64,000 nucleotides of DNA from Branchiostoma lanceolatum (Eukaryota; Chordata; Leptocardii; Amphioxiformes; Branchiostomatidae). Each line of letters opens with the position of its first letter. Position 1 is the stretch's first letter. Made by a program: the position numbers and the translations under genes. The notes under the pieces are model-generated. The model had not been told where the DNA came from. It did no database searches and was given only the letters and a program-made list of their open reading frames with translations. The stretch covers positions 41,863,697-41,927,696 of the forward strand of contig NC_089722.1 in NCBI RefSeq assembly GCF_035083965.1, read 5' to 3'. Shown piece by piece: positions 62,101-64,000 of this stretch.

Positions 62101-63899
62101 TTCCCTGCAGTACTGGAGATGGACGGCAGGGGGCGCGCGGCGCTGACCCAGGGACTGGCCTGTCGCGTGTTCAACTTCCTGCTCAGCAGGGTCTTCTTCA
62201 GAACCTTACATTTACCCTGGGGACGAGAGTGGTAGAGCTTAAGTGTTACAACACTCTAAATTCTCCTGGCTCGATATTTTTACTCACAACATTTAGTTGC
62301 TTATAATTTGTTTCCTTATTATCTCCATTTTTCTCTCTTGTACCTGGCACTTGCTATTCAAATCTTGGGCAATTGCTCGTCATCCTTTGACATAAGAGAT
62401 CAGACACTTCCAAAGTAGAAGATATACATTTCCACGTTACTACACTTGTTCATTTGCTCGATCGACCTGCCGATTTGATGACGTACACATATCGAGTTAG
62501 TGACGTAAACCTACCGATTTGATGACGTACACCCACTCGGACTGACTGCTGTCCGGACACATCACTTGGTCTTTCCTGCGTGCAGAGATATGAAATGAAT
62601 ATTTAAGAAGTTTTTTGTATTGCATACCCGTTCGTAGTATAACAAGTGTTAGCCGCTTTGTAAAGGTTTAGGAGGCTAATAAAAGGTACTGTTTTTAGCT
62701 TAACGTACGCGCCCACCTGAAGTGCTTGTAGTACCAGATGCTGTGGTCGCCGTGCGGCAGCGCCCCCAGGATTCAGTCCCGCAAACTGCAGGAACGTGCT
62801 GTGCTTACCTGAAGTGCTTGTAGTACCAGATGCTGTGGTCCCCGTGCTGCAACGCCCCCATGGGCCAGTCCTGCAAACTGCAGGAAGGTGCTATGCTTAC
62901 CTGAAGTGCTTGTAGTACCAGATGCTGTGGTCCCCGTGCGGCAGCGCCCCCATGTGCCAGTCCCGCAAACTGCAGGAACGTGCTGTGCTTACCTGAAATG
63001 CTTGTAGTACCAGATGCTGTGGTCCCCGTGAGGCAGCGCCCCCACGGGCCAGTCTTGCAAACTGCAGGAACGTGCTGTGCTTACCTGAAATGCTTGTAGT
63101 ACCAGATGCTGTGGTCCCCGTGCGGCAGCGCCCCCATGGGCCAGTCCTGCAAACTGCAGGAACGTGATGTGCTTACCTGAAGTGCTTGTAGTACCAGATG
63201 CTGTGGTCCCCTGTGCCGCAGCGCCCCCAGGGGCCAGTCCTGCAAACTGCAGGCGTGTACTGTGCTTACCTGAAGTGCTTGTAGTACCAGATATGCTGTG
63301 GTCGCCGTGCGGCAGCGCCCCCAGGGGCCAGTCCTGCAAACTGCAGGAAGGTGCTGTGCTTACCTGACGTGCTTGTAGTACCAGACGCTGTGGTCCCCGT
63401 GCAGCAGCGCCCCCATGGGCCAGTCCTGCAAACTGCAGGAAGGTGATGTGCTTACCTGAAGTGCTTGTAGTACCAGATGCTGTGGTCCCCTGTGCCGCAG
63501 CGCCCCCAGGGGCCAGTCCTGCAAACTGCAGGCGTGTACTGTGCTTACCTGAAGTGCTTGTAGTACCAGATGCTGTGGTCGCCGTGCGGCAGCGCCCCCA
63601 TGGGCCAGTCCTGCAAACTGTAGACGGAGCGCAGGAAAGTGATGTGTTTCGGTTCGCGGCCAGACGTCTTGTCCATCACCGACTCGATAAAGTTCTGTAG
63701 AGCGAACAAAAAAAGAAATGGAATCATATGCATCATTTTACTTTAAAGCGTTGCTTTTAATTCGATATAAACTCATTCACTTTAATGGCAAAGTATGCAA
63801 TGAATCGCCGCTTACCTCTTTCTCCACCGCTATGAGGTAGACTCTCTCACTGCAAACGATCGTCTGGTTGTGCGGCACCCCTTGCAGAATGGCATGGTC
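59155..63899 (-). CDS. Cyclic-nucleotide-binding-domain protein (CNBD2-like), 3' part
   Basis: Minus-strand exons: 63899-63816, 63694-63549, 62575-62515, 62216-62078, 61638-61420, 60870-60731, 60348-60214 and 59298-59155 (TAG). All are GT-AG and phase-compatible, giving 355 codons; further 5' exons lie beyond base 64000. 'VYLIAVEKENFIESV' and 'HGDHSIWYYKHF' precede 'SSQSEWVYVIKSGKCKVLK', which fits the beta-strand core of a cNMP-binding fold. A long basic, Ser-rich insertion follows ('SSGRAFVTDLARTTTGRR'). Then comes 'LGEKDIFGLTSIM' with 'SLVSEGCECVVIAKDFF', the phosphate-cassette region without the usual Arg, so nucleotide binding is doubtful. The tail 'DDDIMRVLHEQHAWERYK' also looks CNBD2-like. 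The assignment is from memory of family features. An intron holds a ten-copy array of exon-derived 92 bp units. Confidence 0.75.
59960..60075 (+). mobile_element. Partial copy of the 15.7 kb foldback element
   Basis: 'ggagattctttgtacacaac' + 'caggtaatctcacctgctgac' and 'cagacacctttttcagagct' + 'tctgac' match one arm of 15661-15914; the other arm is missing except 'ctccaatatcctac'. Confidence 0.75.
60560..60640. mobile_element. Fragment related to the 763 bp inverted-repeat element
   Basis: 'gctgtttttgacggaggtg' and 'aatagaacagggggcgggg' correspond to 6591-6640 of the PIGL element. 'cgtccgtcaagcg' may be the remnant of the opposite arm. Confidence 0.7.
61000..61205. repeat. Dispersed foldback repeat (GCGGTGGTTTTAAG family), best-preserved copy
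   Basis: 'ttcgcggtggttttaagttc' + 'gcgg' pairs with 'ccgcgaacataaaaccaccg' + 'cgaac'. It also contains 'atagtcacatactac' as in the copies at 303-500 and 2010-2175. Confidence 0.75.
61290..61400 (+). repeat. GTGCACC-rich dispersed repeat
   Basis: 'aggtgcactggtgcaccta' and 'aaaggtgcacatgcaccc' + 'agtatttcgagcc' belong with the repeats at 25310-25710 and 30325-30360. Confidence 0.65.
62717..63548 (-). repeat. Nine extra 92 bp units copied from the CNBD-like exon end (array of ten with the exon)
   Basis: Donor-side landmarks ('ctgaagtgcttgtagtacca' on the plus strand) fall at 62717, 62809, 62901, 62993, 63085, 63177, 63270, 63364, 63456 and 63549, the last being the genuine exon. Spacing is 92-94 bp. 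On the gene strand each unit is a 69 nt exon part ('TTTGCAGGACTGGCCC...') ending in CAG|GTAAGC, plus 23 nt of intron that ends 'cctgcag'. The last unit in gene order (62717) has GTGGGC. Confidence 0.95.
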
Positions 63900-64000
63900 C
63901 TGTAACCATAGAAACGGGAGGAGACATTCTAGTCACATCCAAGTAAAATATTAGTTGTTACCCTTTTTTTACCCTTACTGAGAAACAGTGTGTCTTTTCG

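Overview
This is a eukaryotic, intron-rich deuterostome window that most resembles an amphioxus (Branchiostoma) genome. I infer this from the protein set (YDJC, PIGL, CFAP251, TRIM-NHL, a rhodopsin-like receptor and arrays of C2H2 zinc fingers), compact 100-200 bp exons with GT-AG introns, abundant foldback elements and minisatellites lying on exon-intron boundaries. The species is inferred; no database was searched. Exons were mapped by eye from splice signals, reading phase and remembered family motifs.

Layout. 0.5-3.4 kb: 3' part of YDJC (+). 5.0-9.3 kb: complete six-exon PIGL (-). PIGL is head to head, across about 390 bp, with a 25-exon CFAP251/WDR66 gene (+) that runs to 39.5 kb. The 11.3 kb intron 15 of CFAP251 holds two complete genes on the opposite strand: a four-exon TRIM-NHL gene (20.7-23.9 kb) and a single-exon family A GPCR (27.1-28.6 kb). 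40.1-41.7 kb: a 5'-truncated non-LTR retrotransposon in antisense. 43.4-58.8 kb: a C2H2 zinc-finger cluster (19, 12 and 7 fingers). Its genes share a recurrent upstream module (GC-rich 126 bp repeats, a conserved non-coding exon with a splice donor, and a further conserved block). 59.2-63.9 kb: 3' part of a cyclic-nucleotide-binding-domain gene (-), CNBD2-like.

The strongest unexpected pattern is that exon edges have been copied, once or many times, into the adjacent intron or 3' flank of the same gene. At least eleven of the 25 CFAP251 exons are affected (6, 8, 10, 15, 16, 17, 18, 20, 21, 23, 25), as are the last exon of the TRIM-NHL gene and one exon of the CNBD-like gene (ten copies of 92 bp). 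Many copies keep an intact splice donor or acceptor; in the 92 bp array every unit is a potential 69 nt in-phase cassette exon. I recall, without checking, reports of amphioxus intronic minisatellites that span exon-intron junctions ('mirage' type, Adh locus); the density here makes it look like a general process.

Mobile DNA is otherwise dominated by small non-autonomous elements. Several have GGCCACA-type inverted ends and TTA target duplications (PIF/Harbinger-like by inference). There are also several foldback families and tRNA-related SINEs that share a common core.
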